22,307 nucleotides of DNA from Lachnospiraceae bacterium UBA7110 (GCA_002492295.1 DKYC01000009.1:1-22307), one strand, 5' to 3'; positions 1 through 8,108 are shown, counted from the first letter of the stretch. The notes: a model not told the origin generated them from the sequence alone. Made by a program: numbers and translations.

Positions 1-988
1 TAATTTTGCACAACATACAGGAATTTCGCTTTTGTCTTTATTAGAGAATAATAAAGATGTAAAAGAAATTAGTATATTTATAGGAGATAATGGTATTGAA
101 GAACTGAATATTAATAGGCTGAAGAATATTGCGCATAGGTATAATAGAGATATTTATTTTGCACTTGCACAGGAATGTTTGGAAAGAAATCTTGATAATA
201 TAACTAAAAAGAAAGTATTGGATTATTATGGTACTCTTGTAGGTTGCTTACAGTTTATGATGGATAAGCTATTTCCTACATTGGATGAAATATTCTATTT
301 AGATTCAGATACAATAGTTGAAGGCTCTATATATAGTATACAAAATGTATCATTGGGCGACAAATTAATAGGAGCTGTTGCTTCCCCTGGAACACTTCTT
401 TCTACGAGTGAATCAGAATATAAATTGGCTAAATCGAGAAAAGTTTATTATAATACAGGTGTAATGTTAATCAATCTGAAAAAATGGAGAGAAGAAAAAA
501 TTTTTGACAGAATAGTGGAAGACTTTTCAAAAAATAAGCAATATGCATATGGGGCACAGTCGATTATTAATAATGTAATTAAAGATAATGAGATGCTTAC
601 GCTTGATTTAAAGTATAATTATTGGGGATTTCAATATTATTCTATTATAAGAAAAAAGCTGTATTCGCTTGGAGGATATTTCAATCAAAAACAGATAGTG
701 GAAGCGATAGAAAGTCCGGTGATAGTTCATTTTAAAGGCTATCAAAGACCATGGTATAAAGAGTTCACAAAAAGTTATTATGCTAAACGATATTTACATT
801 ATAAAGCAATGACGGGGGAGAAAGGTTGGAAATATTCAGAGCAGAAGTCGTATTATAAAGAAATATATTTGCATAGAAATGCAGGAAGAAAATTGGTAAA
901 AATAAAGTATTATTTAGGAGAACTATATAGGAAGGTGTATGAGAATGGAATCAGGACATTTTTTATGATATTAAAGAGATATGGGTAG
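1..988 (+). CDS. Glycosyltransferase family 8 (LgtC/GspA-like), 5'-truncated by window edge
   Basis: Retaining GT-A glycosyltransferase that would transfer a sugar from a nucleotide donor during surface polysaccharide or glycan synthesis in the cytoplasm. The reading frame is open to base 2 and its first residues (FAQHTGISLLSLLENN) match the usual GT8 N-terminal strand-helix, so the gene begins outside the window; the TTG at 32 is not a credible start. Family signs in order: the metal-binding DxD as YLDSD near base 300, the NTGVMLINL..W block around 450-490, and the HFKG...PW motif around 730-760. The stop at 986-988 overlaps the next gene. The DNA is clearly more AT-rich than the housekeeping genes from 2.6 kb on, as is common in polysaccharide clusters. 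The acceptor sugar cannot be told from sequence. Confidence 0.9.
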   Translation, partial: NFAQHTGISLLSLLENNKDVKEISIFIGDNGIEELNINRLKNIAHRYNRDIYFALAQECLERNLDNITKKKVLDYYGTLVGCLQFMMDKLFPTLDEIFYLDSDTIVEGSIYSIQNVSLGDKLIGAVASPGTLLSTSESEYKLAKSRKVYYNTGVMLINLKKWREEKIFDRIVEDFSKNKQYAYGAQSIINNVIKDNEMLTLDLKYNYWGFQYYSIIRKKLYSLGGYFNQKQIVEAIESPVIVHFKGYQRPWYKEFTKSYYAKRYLHYKAMTGEKGWKYSEQKSYYKEIYLHRNAGRKLVKIKYYLGELYRKVYENGIRTFFMILKRYG

Positions 989-995
989 GATAATG

Positions 996-1532
996 ATGTA
1001 TACAAAGAAAGAACTAAGAGAATATTTAGAAGCTGATGCATATGCAAGATTTGGACGAAACAAGTCCATTGGCATTATTGACAAAATTAAAGCAGGCGAT
1101 TTGTATATGTATCAAGTAGTGCTTAGAAGATTAGAATATAGTATAAGTCGCAAACATAATGTAAGGATATTTTTGTATAAAATCATACTTAGGCATTATG
1201 AAAAAACAACTGGATGGAGTATTCCACCATTTACATTTGGAAAAGGTTTGTGTGTGGTTCATAGAGGAACACTTGTAGTCAATAACAAGGTCAGGGTAGG
1301 AGAAAATGCTAGAGTTCATGTGTGTGTTAATATTGGAGCTGATGAAAGCGGTGGTGTGCCGATAATTGGTAATAATGTATATATAGGTCCGGGAGCTAAG
1401 ATATTTGGAAACATTATAATAGCTTCAAATGTAAAAATAGGAGCCAATGCTGTGGTGAATAAGTCATTTACGGATGAAAATATAAGTGTGGCAGGAGTTC
1501 CGGCAAAGATTGTTAGAACTATATGTAAATGA
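996..1532 (+). CDS. Serine acetyltransferase-like hexapeptide-repeat acyltransferase
   Basis: About 178 residues. The C-terminal half carries the imperfect hexapeptide turns of a left-handed beta helix (VVNNKVRVGENARV, IIGNNVYIGPGAKIFG, IASNVKIGANAVV) and ends with the usual AGVPAKIVR loop of CysE-type enzymes. These use acetyl-CoA to O-acetylate serine or, in polysaccharide clusters, sugar hydroxyls. Its place directly after a GT8 gene favours glycan acetylation over cysteine synthesis; that is inference. Start choice: ATGs occur at 981, 993 and 996. Only 996 has a reasonably spaced AGGA (987-990), so I prefer it, though 981 would give a longer protein overlapping the GT8 stop by 8 bases. 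It shares the low GC of the upstream gene and is probably co-transcribed with it. Confidence 0.85.
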   Translation: MYTKKELREYLEADAYARFGRNKSIGIIDKIKAGDLYMYQVVLRRLEYSISRKHNVRIFLYKIILRHYEKTTGWSIPPFTFGKGLCVVHRGTLVVNNKVRVGENARVHVCVNIGADESGGVPIIGNNVYIGPGAKIFGNIIIASNVKIGANAVVNKSFTDENISVAGVPAKIVRTICK

Positions 1533-1723
1533 TGATGCCACCTATATTTTGGATTAGGATTTTATACAATTGGCTATTGGACAGGGCGGAATGAACAGGG
1601 ACAAGAGATTGCAGGTTACGAGAAATGAAGGCGAAGTGCACAGAAGCTATATTAATATGCTGAAATACATTAATTCTTCTAAAAATACATTACAATATTT
1701 GGGGGAAGGAGCGGAAGATACAT
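1533..1723. other. Non-coding or degraded stretch after the polysaccharide genes
   Basis: No full-length gene. A 51-codon open frame (ATG 1591, stop 1744-1746) has a purine-rich stretch directly against its ATG, leaving no normal spacing. Its product (starts MNRDKRLQVT) matches nothing I recognise. It runs into the damaged regulator fragment that follows. The stretch looks like the eroded end of a transferred cluster. Confidence 0.4.
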
Positions 1724-1925
1724 ATGGCGCAGAAAAGCCCATCTGACGCAGGAGCAGGTTGTTGCAAAACTAAATGAACATGGAATTGAAAGCAGCAGGA
1801 GTATTTATTCGCAAATTGAAAGCGGCGTTTACAATATCCGCATGTCGGAAATTGCCGTGTTGCTGAAGATTTTTGATGCGGATTACAATGAATTCTTTGC
1901 GGGTTTAGGAGTGCATCCGGCGTAA
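1724..1925 (+). pseudogene. XRE/Cro-type helix-turn-helix fragment, frame-damaged at its 5' end
   Basis: The frame ending at TAA 1923-1925 encodes a recognisable HTH_3 domain: LTQEQVVAKLNEHGIESSR, then SIYSQIESGVYNIRMSEI and VLLKIFDADYNEFFAGL. This is the sequence-specific DNA-binding fold of XRE regulators. No start codon with a ribosome binding site lies in that frame. The only well-placed ATG (1724, after GGAAGGAGCGG) is in another frame and stops after 17 codons. Removing one A from the AAAA run at about 1733-1736 would join the two as MAQKAHLTQEQ. So it is either a frameshifted pseudogene or a sequencing error in a short functional gene. The antisense frame here is a shadow. Confidence 0.6.
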
Positions 1926-2044
1926 AGGGAGCATGTGGATAAAAAATCCTGTCTTTATTCCATGCGATTAGTATAAGAAAAAGAGAAAGACCGGTCAGGC
2001 GCAGCTGCCGGTGCATTTTATCCTTTATAATATGGATAAATGGA

Positions 2045-2072
2045 TTGAAAAATCAGAGATATTTGGTATAAT
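2045..2072 (+). promoter_or_regulatory. Sigma-A-type promoter for the coiled-coil gene
   Basis: TTGAAA (2045-2050), a 16-base spacer and TATAAT (2067-2072) preceded by TG one base upstream (extended -10). Transcription would start about 2079, just before the GAGGAGG ribosome binding site (2088-2094) of the next gene. Confidence 0.7.
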
Positions 2073-2101
2073 AAAAGTGTCAACAATGAGGAGGTTATGC
2101 T

Positions 2102-2425
2102 ATGACTGATAATGAATTGCTGCTTGCCATATCAAATATGATGGATGTGAAATTGGATTCTGTAACGAAAGACATACAGGCAATGAAAAAAGATATCGAT
2201 GGTATGAAAAAAGATATTGGTGAGGTGAAAGGCAGGGTTAAAAACATTGAATTGACTCAGGAAAATAAAATTTTACCAAGGCTGAATACAATTGAAGCCT
2301 GTTATACTTCGACTTATGACAGATATAAAGATAGTGTTGAAGATTATGAGGCAATGAAACAGGATATATCGATACTCAAAAAGGTAGTAGCTGAGCATTC
2401 GGAAAAATTACAGAAGATTGGTTAG
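2102..2425 (+). CDS. Small coiled-coil protein of unknown function
   Basis: 107 residues, highly charged and almost wholly helical in prediction by eye. Repeated heptad-like units (AMKKDIDGMKKDIGEVKGRV) are followed by a central break near KILPRLNTIE and a second helix to the end (ISILKKVVAEHSEKLQKIG). No signal peptide, membrane segment or catalytic motif. Similar short coiled-coil proteins are common in Clostridia, often near mobile or accessory DNA, with no established role. The start is firm: GAGGAGG lies 7 bases before the ATG and a strong extended -10 promoter lies directly upstream. It is a single-gene unit closed by the terminator at 2478-2516. Confidence 0.8.
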   Translation: MTDNELLLAISNMMDVKLDSVTKDIQAMKKDIDGMKKDIGEVKGRVKNIELTQENKILPRLNTIEACYTSTYDRYKDSVEDYEAMKQDISILKKVVAEHSEKLQKIG

Positions 2426-2477
2426 CAGTAAATAACGGCAATATGAAAAAGGCAGCGGTAATGGTTTATAAACAAAG

Positions 2478-2516
2478 ATGCAAGGTCTTATTCAATGAAT
2501 AAGGCTTTGCATTTTT
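2478..2516 (+). terminator. Intrinsic terminator after the coiled-coil gene
   Basis: A stem of about 15 base pairs (ATGCAAGGTCTTATT at 2478-2492 with AATAAGGCTTTGCAT near 2498-2512, two wobble positions), short loop, then TTTTT. Confidence 0.85.
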
Positions 2517-2558
2517 CCTTTTACGAATATGGTTTCGGCAGATAATTTGACAGATTGC

Positions 2559-2587
2559 TTGACTTTATGTAAAACGATTGGTAAAAT
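2559..2587 (+). promoter_or_regulatory. Promoter for gltX and the helicase
   Basis: TTGACT (2559-2564), a 17-base spacer and TAAAAT (2582-2587), about 63 bases before the gltX start. The leader is too short for a T-box and shows none. Confidence 0.6.
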
Positions 2588-2650
2588 TTTATGATAGGAT
2601 TTTGAAAAAATTAAAGGAAAAGAAACGATGAGAATATGGAGGAATAGAAC

Positions 2651-4114
2651 ATGGCACAGAAGGTAAGGTGCAGATTTGCGCCAAGTCCCACGGGGAAAAT
2701 GCATGTCGGAAATCTGCGTTCCGCACTGTATGAATTTTTGATTGCAAAGCATGCAGGAGGGGATTTTATTTTCCGCATTGAGGATACGGACCGTGAGCGG
2801 TATGTCGAAGGCGCGACGGAGATTATTTATAAAACGATGGAGCAGACGGGACTTGTCTATGACGAGGGACCGGATAAGGACAAGGGATATGGCCCGTATG
2901 TGCAGAGCGAGCGCGTAAAGGCGGGCATTTACATGAAGTATGCAAAGGAGCTTGTGGACAAGGGGGAGGCGTATTACTGCTTTTGTGATAAGGAGCGGCT
3001 TGCGAGCCTGAAATCGGAAGTCGTCGAAGGAAAGGAAATCACGGTTTATGACAAGCACTGTCTGGGACTTTCCAAGGAAGAGGTTGCCGAGAAGCTTGCG
3101 AGCGGTATTCCGTATGTAATCAGACAAAACAACCCGACTGAGGGCACGACAAGCTTTCATGATGAACTCTACGGGGATATTTCCGTGGATAATTCCGAAC
3201 TTGACGATATGATTTTGATAAAATCGGACGGGTATCCGACTTATAACTTTGCAAATGTGGTTGACGATCATTTGATGGAAATCACGCATGTGGTGCGTGG
3301 AAACGAATATCTTTCTTCGACGCCAAAGTATAACAGGCTTTACGAGGCGTTTGGCTGGGAAATTCCAGTGTATGTGCATCTGCCGCTGATTACGGACGAG
3401 GAGCACAAAAAGCTCAGCAAGCGCAGCGGGCATTCTTCGTTTGAGGATATTGTGGAGCAGGGGATACTGCCGGAGGCAATTATTAATTTTGTGGCGCTTC
3501 TCGGGTGGAGCCCGGAGGATAACAGGGAAATTTTTACACTGGACGAGCTTATTGAAAATTTTGATTACACCCGGATAAACAAGTCGCCTTCTGTCTTTGA
3601 TATGAATAAACTCAAGTGGATGAATGGCGAGTATATCAAAGCGATGGATTTTGACCGCTTTTATGAGATGGCGATTCCGTATATCAGGGAAGTCATTCAT
3701 AAGGACCTTGACCTGAAAAAAATAGCGGAAATGGTAAAGACGAGAATTGAAGTATTTCCGGAGATTGCAGGTCTAATCGGATTTTTTGAGACACTGCCGG
3801 AATACGACACCGCAATGTATGCGCACAAAAAGATGAAAACGACACAGGAAAGTGCACTCGAGGTATTAAAAGAAGTACTTCCAATGCTGGAGGAGCAGGA
3901 GGATTATACGAACGACGCGCTTTACCGGCTTTTATTGTCGTATGTGGAAAAGAAGGGGGTAAAGAACGGTTACGTGATGTGGCCAATAAGGACAGCGGTT
4001 TCGGGACTCCAGATGACGCCGGCGGGTGCGACGGAAATCATGGAGGTGCTCGGAAAAGGAGAGACCCTGATTCGAATCAGAAAGGGTATTGAATTACTTG
4101 AAAATGCCGGATAA
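2651..4114 (+). CDS. gltX: Glutamyl-tRNA synthetase
   Basis: 487 residues, the normal length for bacterial GluRS. It charges tRNA-Glu (in Clostridia often tRNA-Gln too, with later amidation) in the cytoplasm. The class I signature is present: APSPTGKMHVGN near residues 10-21 (HVGN as the HIGH motif) and KLSKR near residue 254 as the KMSKS loop. The insert with YCFC near residue 110 and the helical anticodon-binding C-terminus (MWPIRTAVSG near the end) fit the family. GGAGGA at about 2639-2644 sets the ATG. The 3' end overlaps the helicase gene by 11 bases, so the two are likely co-transcribed from the promoter at 2559. Confidence 0.97.
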   Translation: MAQKVRCRFAPSPTGKMHVGNLRSALYEFLIAKHAGGDFIFRIEDTDRERYVEGATEIIYKTMEQTGLVYDEGPDKDKGYGPYVQSERVKAGIYMKYAKELVDKGEAYYCFCDKERLASLKSEVVEGKEITVYDKHCLGLSKEEVAEKLASGIPYVIRQNNPTEGTTSFHDELYGDISVDNSELDDMILIKSDGYPTYNFANVVDDHLMEITHVVRGNEYLSSTPKYNRLYEAFGWEIPVYVHLPLITDEEHKKLSKRSGHSSFEDIVEQGILPEAIINFVALLGWSPEDNREIFTLDELIENFDYTRINKSPSVFDMNKLKWMNGEYIKAMDFDRFYEMAIPYIREVIHKDLDLKKIAEMVKTRIEVFPEIAGLIGFFETLPEYDTAMYAHKKMKTTQESALEVLKEVLPMLEEQEDYTNDALYRLLLSYVEKKGVKNGYVMWPIRTAVSGLQMTPAGATEIMEVLGKGETLIRIRKGIELLENAG

Positions 4115-5981
4115 CCTGAACGTAAACGAGGCACAACAAGCTGCCATAACACACGGGGACGGGGCGATGCTTGTATTGGCAGGTCCCGGCTCCGGAAAAA
4201 CATTTGTAATCACCCAAAGAATTAAATATTTAATCGAAGAGCATCATGTAAAACCAGAGGATATTCTTGTTATTACTTTCACGAAGGCTGCTGCGTTGGA
4301 AATGCAGGAGCGTTTTCTTCAAATTTCAAATCAAAAAGGCTGTCCTGTCAATTTCGGAACCTTTCACGCCACGTTTTTCAATATATTAAGATACACTTAC
4401 AAGTTTACAGCTGAAAATATTATCAGGGAGGGCGATAAATATAAACTGATTGCCCGGATTCTTGAAACGGTGCCGCCTGAGTATGCCGGTCAGGAGCAAA
4501 ATGAGAGCCAGACACAGGATACAGACAATGATATGATACAGCGGCTTTTATCAGAAATCGGCAAAGTTAAAAACAACGGAATTGTCCCGCAGGAGCTTGT
4601 GAGTGAAACCGTACCGCAGGCGGAATTTGAGTATATTTATGCCGCATATAAAAAAGAAATGAACAGCCGCAGGCTGATTGATTTTGATGATATGGTGCTT
4701 TTGTGCCGTGATTTGCTCTTGGAACGGCAGGAAACGCTTAAATTGTGGCAGGAGCGCTTTAAGTATATTTTAATTGATGAATTTCAGGATATTTGTCCGC
4801 TACAGTATGAGGTGGTAAGGCTGCTTGCGAAACCGCAGGATAATCTTTTTATCGTGGGGGATGACGATCAGGCAATTTATGGATTTCGCGGTTCGAAGCC
4901 GGAAATTATGTTAAATTTTCAAAAGGATTATCCGAACGCAAAGCGGGTTCTGTTAAACGTCAATTACAGGAGCAGGAGGGATATTGTGGAGATGGCGGGA
5001 AAGCTGGTTGCACATAATAAGACGCGGTTTTTAAAGCAGGTGGAAACAAACAATCCGATGACTGACGGGGTCAGACTGTATTCCTTTGAATCCAAGCATC
5101 AGCAGGCAAAAAATACGGCGCTTTTAATCAAACAGTATATGGAACAGGAAGGGGCACGTTACAGCGACATTGCGATTCTCTACCGCACGGGAAACCATAT
5201 GGTATATACGGCACAGAGTCTTATGCAGGAAGGGATTCCTTTTCGCCTCAGGGAAAAGCCGAAAAATATTTACCAGTCACCAATTGCGATGGACTTGACA
5301 GCTTATCTCCGGTATGCGCTTTATGAGGATAATGTCCCGGATTTTTTCCGGATTATGAACAGCCCTGTGCGCTATATCAGAAGGAGTAACGTGCCGTTAA
5401 AGCCTTTTTCGGCGCAGGAGCTGATATACGCGTGCAGGAATGAGGATTATGTTGTTCGGAATATTATTCAGATGTATGATGATTTTCAGTTTATCAGGGG
5501 ATTAAATCCGTATGCGGCAGTAAATTACATACGAAAGGGCATAGGTTATGATGCGCATATCAGAAAGCAGTGTTTGGAGAGGGGGACTGACAGCGCCCAA
5601 AAGATGAAGGAGCTTGATGAGCTGCAGCAGACAGCAAAGGATTTTGACACGATAGAAGAGTGGCTTGGGCATATTGCTGGTTATGAAACGGTAATGCAGA
5701 AAGCGGCTGCGCGCAGGAAAAAGGATGCGGAAGATGCCGTCAATATCGTGACAATGCATGCCTCGAAAGGCTTGGAATGGAAGGTTGTTATCCTGCCTGA
5801 TCTGAATGAGGGCGTTGTGCCGCATAAAAAGGCGGTAACGGATGTGGAACTTGAGGAAGAACGGCGTATGTTTTATGTGGCGATGACGCGCGCAAAGGAG
5901 AAGCTTTTCCTGTTTCATATCCAAGAAAAAGAGGCAGGAAATTTCCTGCCTTCACGGTTTCTGAATGAAATATTCGGGTAG
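4104..5981 (+). CDS. UvrD/PcrA-like superfamily 1A ATP-dependent DNA helicase
   Basis: About 625 residues. A 3'-5' DNA translocase/helicase of the UvrD/Rep/PcrA group, acting in repair or removal of nucleoprotein blocks. Motifs in order: Q-motif region NLNVNEAQQAAI, Walker A AGPGSGKT (residues 26-33), motif Ia ITFTKAAA, DEFQD (about 225-229), motif III GDDDQAIYGFRG, motif IV NYRSRR, motif V TMHASKGLEW and motif VI YVAMTRAKE. It is shorter than full PcrA (about 720), as in the compact clostridial paralogues, so I assign no symbol. Start: a TTG at 4089 is possible, but ATG 4104 gives the usual N-terminus. It overlaps gltX. Its final codons contain a 20-base perfect palindrome (see the minus-strand terminator). 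Confidence 0.93.
   Translation: MPDNLNVNEAQQAAITHGDGAMLVLAGPGSGKTFVITQRIKYLIEEHHVKPEDILVITFTKAAALEMQERFLQISNQKGCPVNFGTFHATFFNILRYTYKFTAENIIREGDKYKLIARILETVPPEYAGQEQNESQTQDTDNDMIQRLLSEIGKVKNNGIVPQELVSETVPQAEFEYIYAAYKKEMNSRRLIDFDDMVLLCRDLLLERQETLKLWQERFKYILIDEFQDICPLQYEVVRLLAKPQDNLFIVGDDDQAIYGFRGSKPEIMLNFQKDYPNAKRVLLNVNYRSRRDIVEMAGKLVAHNKTRFLKQVETNNPMTDGVRLYSFESKHQQAKNTALLIKQYMEQEGARYSDIAILYRTGNHMVYTAQSLMQEGIPFRLREKPKNIYQSPIAMDLTAYLRYALYEDNVPDFFRIMNSPVRYIRRSNVPLKPFSAQELIYACRNEDYVVRNIIQMYDDFQFIRGLNPYAAVNYIRKGIGYDAHIRKQCLERGTDSAQKMKELDELQQTAKDFDTIEEWLGHIAGYETVMQKAAARRKKDAEDAVNIVTMHASKGLEWKVVILPDLNEGVVPHKKAVTDVELEEERRMFYVAMTRAKEKLFLFHIQEKEAGNFLPSRFLNEIFG
5923..5951 (-). terminator. Probable intrinsic terminator for the minus-strand DUF genes, inside the helicase 3' end
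   Basis: The perfect palindrome AGGCAGGAAATTTCCTGCCT lies at 5932-5951. Read on the minus strand it is followed by CTTTTTCTT, the layout of a Rho-independent terminator about 50 bases past the DUF2225 stop. On the plus strand no T-run follows. Confidence 0.55.
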
Positions 5982-6002
5982 CACAAGAGGGTTTGCTTCC
6001 CG

Positions 6003-6749
6003 TTAGTTTTCGCGCAGCTTGGGAGCAACGAGTTCTTTTAGCTCTAGACTCTTTTCCTTTAAACGGGGGGATGTGCTCCGGCTCGTTACCACACCCGAAA
6101 GAAGCTGCATACAAATCTGATAGTCTCCCTTTTTGTAGGCATAGTAAGCGAGAAGATAGTCGAGCGTTGTCTCGTTCATGCCTGCAATTGGGAAACTTTC
6201 CTTCATTCTTGCATTGGAGAGATGCTCATATGCCTTGAAAGCGGCATTGTCCGCCTCCTTGAGATACAGCGCGCGTTTTTCTTCCGTAGAGGGGTCGTTT
6301 TCGTCAAGCTCTTCTGCGAGGCTTTCGTAAAGCCAGCTGATTTTGACGCAGACATTTCCGATTTCACTGTCCTTACCGCCCTTGGTAACGGTGCATAAAA
6401 GCGCCATTTTCATACGGCTTATGGCAACCTCGGTTGTATAGGTATCACACTCTACTTCCTCGTGTGACTTGTAGTTTGCCTGAATCTGTTCCCGAATCAG
6501 TTTACGCTGCGTTGCGGTTGTATTGGTGAAATTTTTCGTGAGCGCCGCAAAACCACAGTTTGGGCAGCAGATGGCATCATATTTCGTGACATTGATATTG
6601 TTGTGAATCGGTCTTAAATCCGCCATTGTATCAATAAATTTAGCGGAATTGGATTTTACCGATTTTGCGCGTATTTTCTTATCACATACAGGGCAGGTGT
6701 AAGTCCTGTCTATGATAAGCGATTTCTCCTTCGCAATTGCTTCATCCAT
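6003..6749 (-). CDS. DUF2225 protein (zinc-ribbon plus helical repeats)
   Basis: 248 residues. The N-terminal third has two CxxC pairs (TCPVC near residue 18 and CCPNCG near residue 61) that would bind one zinc, the hallmark of DUF2225. The rest is helical and TPR-like, with the usual segment AYYAYKKGDYQICMQLL near the C-terminus. Cytoplasmic; no signal or membrane segment. The molecular function of DUF2225 is not known to me. AAGGAGG (complement of 6760-6766) sits 10 bases before the ATG. It follows the DUF1292 gene by 19 bases, so the two form an operon read leftward. It converges on the helicase gene with a 21-base gap. Confidence 0.88.
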   Translation of the reverse strand: MDEAIAKEKSLIIDRTYTCPVCDKKIRAKSVKSNSAKFIDTMADLRPIHNNINVTKYDAICCPNCGFAALTKNFTNTTATQRKLIREQIQANYKSHEEVECDTYTTEVAISRMKMALLCTVTKGGKDSEIGNVCVKISWLYESLAEELDENDPSTEEKRALYLKEADNAAFKAYEHLSNARMKESFPIAGMNETTLDYLLAYYAYKKGDYQICMQLLSGVVTSRSTSPRLKEKSLELKELVAPKLREN

Positions 6750-6768
6750 TATTTAAAATCCTCCTTGT

Positions 6769-7113
6769 TTAACTGTTCTCCTTATTTTCGTCAGCACTGA
6801 CAATTTCATCAAATTCGACGGTATCAAGATATTCGTCAAACGCGTCAGCCACATTTTCATATTCCTCGTCATTGTCAATATAGGAGAGGGACGGCTCGTC
6901 ATTCGGATTGTTCTCATCCTCCGTATACCGGTAAAACCACACCTCACCGTCCTCGTTTTTTCCGTTTTCATCCAGTGGGAGCAGAACAATATAATCTTTT
7001 TCGTCAACCGTTAAAATTGTAATGATTGCGCAGCTGACTGTCTCGCCGCCCTCAAGTTCGAGTTCAACGGTCATTTCCTCGTCATCATAGCCGTTCGTAT
7101 CGTTTTCAGCCAT
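6769..7113 (-). CDS. DUF1292 acidic protein
   Basis: 114 residues, strongly acidic at both ends. The core (VELELEGGETVSCAIITIL, then DYIVLLPLDE and VWFYRY) is the DUF1292 beta-strand pattern, shared with YrzB-type proteins of Firmicutes. The function is not established. The long acidic C-terminal stretch (DNDEEYENVADAFDEYLD) is typical. The ribosome binding site is modest (AAAGAAAGG) and lies farther upstream than usual. First gene of a leftward two-gene unit with DUF2225; it diverges from the sirtuin-like gene. Confidence 0.85.
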   Translation of the reverse strand: MAENDTNGYDDEEMTVELELEGGETVSCAIITILTVDEKDYIVLLPLDENGKNEDGEVWFYRYTEDENNPNDEPSLSYIDNDEEYENVADAFDEYLDTVEFDEIVSADENKENS

Positions 7114-7206
7114 TTTTATACCATACCTTTCTTTCTTACTATGCTTACCTGATGATTTTTGACCCGCTGCCTTTGGGGGCGGAAATTAAGCAAAGCACAT
7201 ATTATT

Positions 7207-7235
7207 ATATTACCTAAATTGTGCGTGCAAATCAA
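7207..7235 (-). promoter_or_regulatory. Possible promoter for DUF1292-DUF2225
   Basis: Minus strand: TTGATT (complement of 7230-7235), a 17-base spacer and TAATAT (complement of 7207-7212); an overlapping TATAAT lies at 7204-7209. It leaves a leader of roughly 90 bases in which I see no known riboswitch. Confidence 0.4.
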
Positions 7236-7297
7236 GGTATTTTAATAAATTATAATAATAATCGTCAAATAGTTTCCGTACAGCTTTGCGTATTTAC

Positions 7298-7327
7298 TTG
7301 ACACGGGGTATGGGTAGCGAGTATTAT
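7298..7327 (+). promoter_or_regulatory. Promoter for the sirtuin-like gene
   Basis: TTGACA (7298-7303), an 18-base spacer and TATTAT (7322-7327). Its -10 covers the ATG at 7326, so that ATG cannot be the start and the true start must be 7365. Confidence 0.65.
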
Positions 7328-7364
7328 GAAAGTGGGGTATAGTTTAAAGAATAGAGGGACTATC

Positions 7365-8108
7365 ATGAAATTGGAAACAGATGAGAAAGTAATCAATTAC
7401 ATTCGGAAAAGGGTGGCGGCTGCAAGGAATATCGTGGCGGTGCTTGGTATTGAGATGCTGGTAGAGGGTGGCGGCTATGACCTTGACAGCAACGAAGAGA
7501 CCTACAGGGCGGAGGAACTCTATGGATATACCCCGGAGGACATGCTTTCCACCAGTTTTTATAATGCGAAAGTTGAGCGGTTCTATCGTTTTTATAAAAA
7601 TGAAATCCTTTCAATGGAGGTCAGGCCGACGCCGGCTTATGATGCGCTTTTACGGCTGCAGGCGCAGGGAAAGCTTTCGGCAGTAATCAGCCAGAATTTT
7701 CATGGTATTCCGCAGGGAATTCATTTTGGAAATGTAATTGAATTGAACGGAAACATGAACTCGAACAAATGTACACACTGCAATAAGGTATTTGACATTC
7801 AGTATATGAAAAAAGCACCGGGTATTCCGTTGTGCGATAAATGCAATACGGCTGTGAGACCGAATATCCGGCTGATTGGGGAACGTGTTGACGCGAAAAC
7901 CATGACGGCGGCTGCAAATGCATGTGAGGCCGCGGATGTTCTCCTGATTATGGGAAAGAATATGTATAATGACAGACTGGAATACAATACGGATCCGAAC
8001 CGCAGCCAGCTTAAGGTTCTTTTTACAAAAGAAAAGCATTTGTCGGACAGAAGGGTGGATTTTGTCATACATGATGAAATTCAGTTATTTCTGCCTGCCA
8101 TAGTATAA
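7365..8108 (+). CDS. Sirtuin-like (Sir2 family) protein, probably catalytically altered
   Basis: 247 residues from ATG 7365, which follows GAGGGA. Sirtuins bind NAD+ and remove acyl groups from lysines. The fold is recognisable: an N-terminal Rossmann strand (NIVAVLG), SQNFHG in place of TQNxDG, a zinc ribbon CTHC...CDKC, RPNIRLIGE in place of RPxxVxFGE, and VLLIMGKNM in place of the late GTSL strand. Key residues differ: GAGxS is GIEML, the Asp of TQNxD is His, and the general-base His of the HG motif is Asn128 (ELNGN). By family knowledge these changes should abolish or greatly weaken deacylation. It belongs to a divergent clostridial Sir2 branch with a long N-terminal insert (YRAEELYGYTPEDM). 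It may bind a nucleotide or protein instead of catalysing. Confidence 0.8.
   Translation: MKLETDEKVINYIRKRVAAARNIVAVLGIEMLVEGGGYDLDSNEETYRAEELYGYTPEDMLSTSFYNAKVERFYRFYKNEILSMEVRPTPAYDALLRLQAQGKLSAVISQNFHGIPQGIHFGNVIELNGNMNSNKCTHCNKVFDIQYMKKAPGIPLCDKCNTAVRPNIRLIGERVDAKTMTAAANACEAADVLLIMGKNMYNDRLEYNTDPNRSQLKVLFTKEKHLSDRRVDFVIHDEIQLFLPAIV

Noticed and set aside
1561..1746. A peptide reading AIGQG, reminiscent of a penicillin-binding protein motif
   Set aside because: Five residues only, with no other transpeptidase motif nearby; chance likeness.
1690..2016. Minus-strand open frame of 108 codons
   Set aside because: It is antisense to the XRE-type fragment, has low-complexity composition, no convincing RBS and no recognisable domain.
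2492..3700. Minus-strand open frame of 402 codons opposite gltX
   Set aside because: Rich in His, Arg, Ile and Leu as expected from the complement of a coding frame; gltX is certain on the plus strand.
7326..7364. Upstream ATG extending the sirtuin-like protein by 13 residues
   Set aside because: The ATG lies inside the -10 box of the promoter at 7298-7327, and the ATG at 7365 has a proper RBS.
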